Below are positions 61,661-64,000 of a stretch of 64,000 bases of DNA, in pieces. Each line of letters opens with the position of its first letter. The first letter of the stretch is position 1. Location: positions 88,803,600 to 88,867,599 of the forward strand of contig NC_080066.1 in NCBI RefSeq assembly GCF_949987535.1. The letters run 5' to 3'. The stretch comes from Balaenoptera acutorostrata. Its lineage: Eukaryota > Chordata > Mammalia > Artiodactyla > Balaenopteridae. The notes beneath the pieces were generated by a model, which ran no database searches, was not told the DNA's origin, and saw only the letters and a program-made list of their open reading frames with translations. The position numbers were made by a program, and so were the translations under genes.

Positions 61661-63798
61661 AATCTCAATCTGTGTCTGCCTGTTCAGCAAGGTTCTTTAG
61701 CTTTATCTTCAAAGAATTGTTTGGGAAACAATTAATCCAGCTCCCTAATTTTCAGATGAGACAGTGAAACGCACCAAATATAAATGACTTGCTTCAGGTC
61801 ATACTTGCTTTTCATGCCCTTCTTCCTTGCTTGATGTTTAAGTTTATTGGATACCATCATGCCCCAGCCAAGGTGGTCAAGACAGAGAACAACTAGATGG
61901 CATTATCAGCTCATTCTACCAATTGCTTTTGGGGACAAGGCAGCCAGAACTTATAGCCCCAGATGGTTACCCAAGGACTGTAGCTACCATTACTCCTGGC
62001 TACAGCTTCCTTCTGGCTTTTTTCCCAGGGTCTGAGCTTGAAAGTGTATTCAGGTATCTTCCCCAGGCTACCCCCAAAGCCAGAAGGGGGTACTGCTTGT
62101 ACTTGTTTGTCTTCTTTCCCAGTAAAAGGGACCCAATTTGGACCCAGATGGTGACTTAATCAACTCATTCAGCTTTAAGTTCGTGACAAAGTCCAGTAAA
62201 ACTGAGTAAGGGTGATAGCAAGTTTCTACTACTCACTAAAGTCTATTTTCTCAGAATAAAAACAAAAACAAAAAAAACCCTCCATTCAAAGGAAAACCCA
62301 CTGGACACCCATTGAGGTAGAGCTCTACTCTTTTCTGAAGTTGGATTTGACTACTTAAATAACAGATCCTTATTAAAACAATACTGATGTTTGAAAGTAT
62401 AATAAACAGTTTAGCAGAAGATAGAATTCTTCATATTCTACAATTTTGCAATAAACATGAAACTGGGTTGACTGTGAAGAATAATGTAAGATCTGATTAA
62501 AGGTCAGATTATTACCCAAACATATGGATTTTAAATAAGTTGCATTAAAAAGAATCACTCCTGCCCTGGGCTACACTCACACCTCCAAACAAAGTAATGT
62601 TTCCTGATGCTCTCAATAAGTTACTAAACTGCGCTTAAAAAACTAATTTTGCATGAAACCCTGGAGCAATAACTTGGCAATATTAAGATGCAGATTTTCC
62701 ATGGAATAGCATGTACTTATTTTGGACCCTGAGGCTGTAAGTGTTCATTTGATATGCATCATAAAGCCAGCAAGAAGCCCTTTGTCAGGAACCCAGCAGT
62801 TGCCAAACACACAACAAGGAAAAACTATGGGAACTGGTTCCAGCTCTTTCTTTTTCGCATTAAGTCTTCTGGTGATTCTGAATCTGTTTTGAGGAGCGAA
62901 GGCAATAAATAATGACCAAGTACCTTTTAAATGTGAATTGAGATACATTTTGGAGTAGAATCTGAAAGCACATCTGAACGTCTGTGTTCTTGATACTAAT
63001 GATTTATAGGTGTGCCCCCCACAAAGTGAACCTATAATGTATTTTCCATATATAGAGTAGAACATCATTAATTTTTATCACATTGAATCAGAAACTTTGA
63101 TATAATTCAAATAAATTTTTATATAAATTTTAGTAGTATACTCGCAATAAAAATATTTGCCACAGGAAACAATACATTAAATAAAATACAATATTTAAAA
63201 ACATTAAATAAGCACTCAAAATAATTTCAACATCATCCATTTCCATTTAGAAAATTTATCAATAGCTATATACATTATCTTAGTCTTTTTACCTATCTTT
63301 TTTTAAGCTTCTATCTGGCAATAGTTTATTAACCTTTGTTTTCTTACTACTTGTACCTGCAAGTAACACTATTTTCTCTGGAAAATGTTCAACAATTCAG
63401 CATTTTTATTAGTCAAGTCACAGTTTCACCAGTTTTCCCACAAGTTATTTTTGTTTAGTGATGTTTTGCTAATAATCGTAAGGGGGAATACTCTGATGAA
63501 TGTCAGTATGTCCCAAAATATGAATACTATTATTTAAAATGAATGTATCTCTATATACTTGTACACCTAAAACTCTATGAAAAGATGAAATATTTACTTG
63601 AGCATTTATCTGGCTGGCAAGCTGGAAAATTCCAGTCTCCCAGGAGTTAACACTTTACCTGTCTTCTCTGACAAACAATGTCAAAGAGGCAAAGTAAAAG
63701 AGCCCAAGTGCAGATTAATTCTGTGATCTTCATCTCACGTTCAGCGTTAATGGTGAAAACAAGTTGCTTATTGAGTTTTTAATTTACACTGAAAACTA

Positions 63799-64000
<202 letters not shown>

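Overview
This window is vertebrate nuclear DNA, almost certainly from a cetacean (whale or dolphin). It carries seven copies of a tRNA-derived SINE of the CHR type (each with the 'ggcttccctggtggc' head or its complement). It also carries L1 elements ending in 'ctccaataaagatgtta', the L1 type I associate with whales and dolphins. I saw no ruminant Bov-tA, BovB or ART2 elements.

The only gene I can support is SLC12A1 (NKCC2, the kidney Na-K-2Cl cotransporter of the thick ascending limb). It lies on the minus strand and fills the window. Nineteen coding exon segments are present: exon 3 at 63.8 kb, the three alternative exon 4 cassettes (4B, 4A, 4F) at 59.1, 58.5 and 57.8 kb, and exons 5 to 19 running down to 7.3 kb. 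With one cassette used, the exons join in consistent phase to 1,933 coding bases (644 codons plus one base) with no stop codon. They cover TM1 through TM12 and the first part of the cytosolic C-terminal domain. The N-terminal coding exon(s) and promoter lie beyond base 64000. Exon 20 and the 3' end lie before base 1.

Layout from high to low coordinates (gene sense): exon 3; a 4.7 kb intron with a DNA-transposon relic and an LTR-like element; the 1.36 kb exon 4 cassette cluster; exons 5 to 8 (55.9-50.6 kb); a 13.7 kb intron 8 holding a nearly full-length, broken L1 (40.9-48.7 kb, with a nested SINE) and a SINE at 50 kb; exons 9 to 14 (36.9-27.9 kb); exons 15 and 16 (24.4-23.4 kb); and exons 17, 18 and 19 in larger introns. 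The remaining intron sequence holds older L1, L2, MIR, MER5A-like and LTR-like relics, microsatellites, and stretches I could not assign. Two L1 3' fragments have 5' inversions bounded by target-site duplications, the mark of twin priming.

I found no second protein-coding gene, CRISPR array, tRNA gene or previously undescribed system. Points that merit follow-up are the exon 4 cassette cluster, an exon 3 acceptor that also reads as a strong donor, a 350-base polypyrimidine tract inside the L1, an 18-base perfect inverted repeat in intron 12, and one unexplained 121-codon ORF in intron 18.
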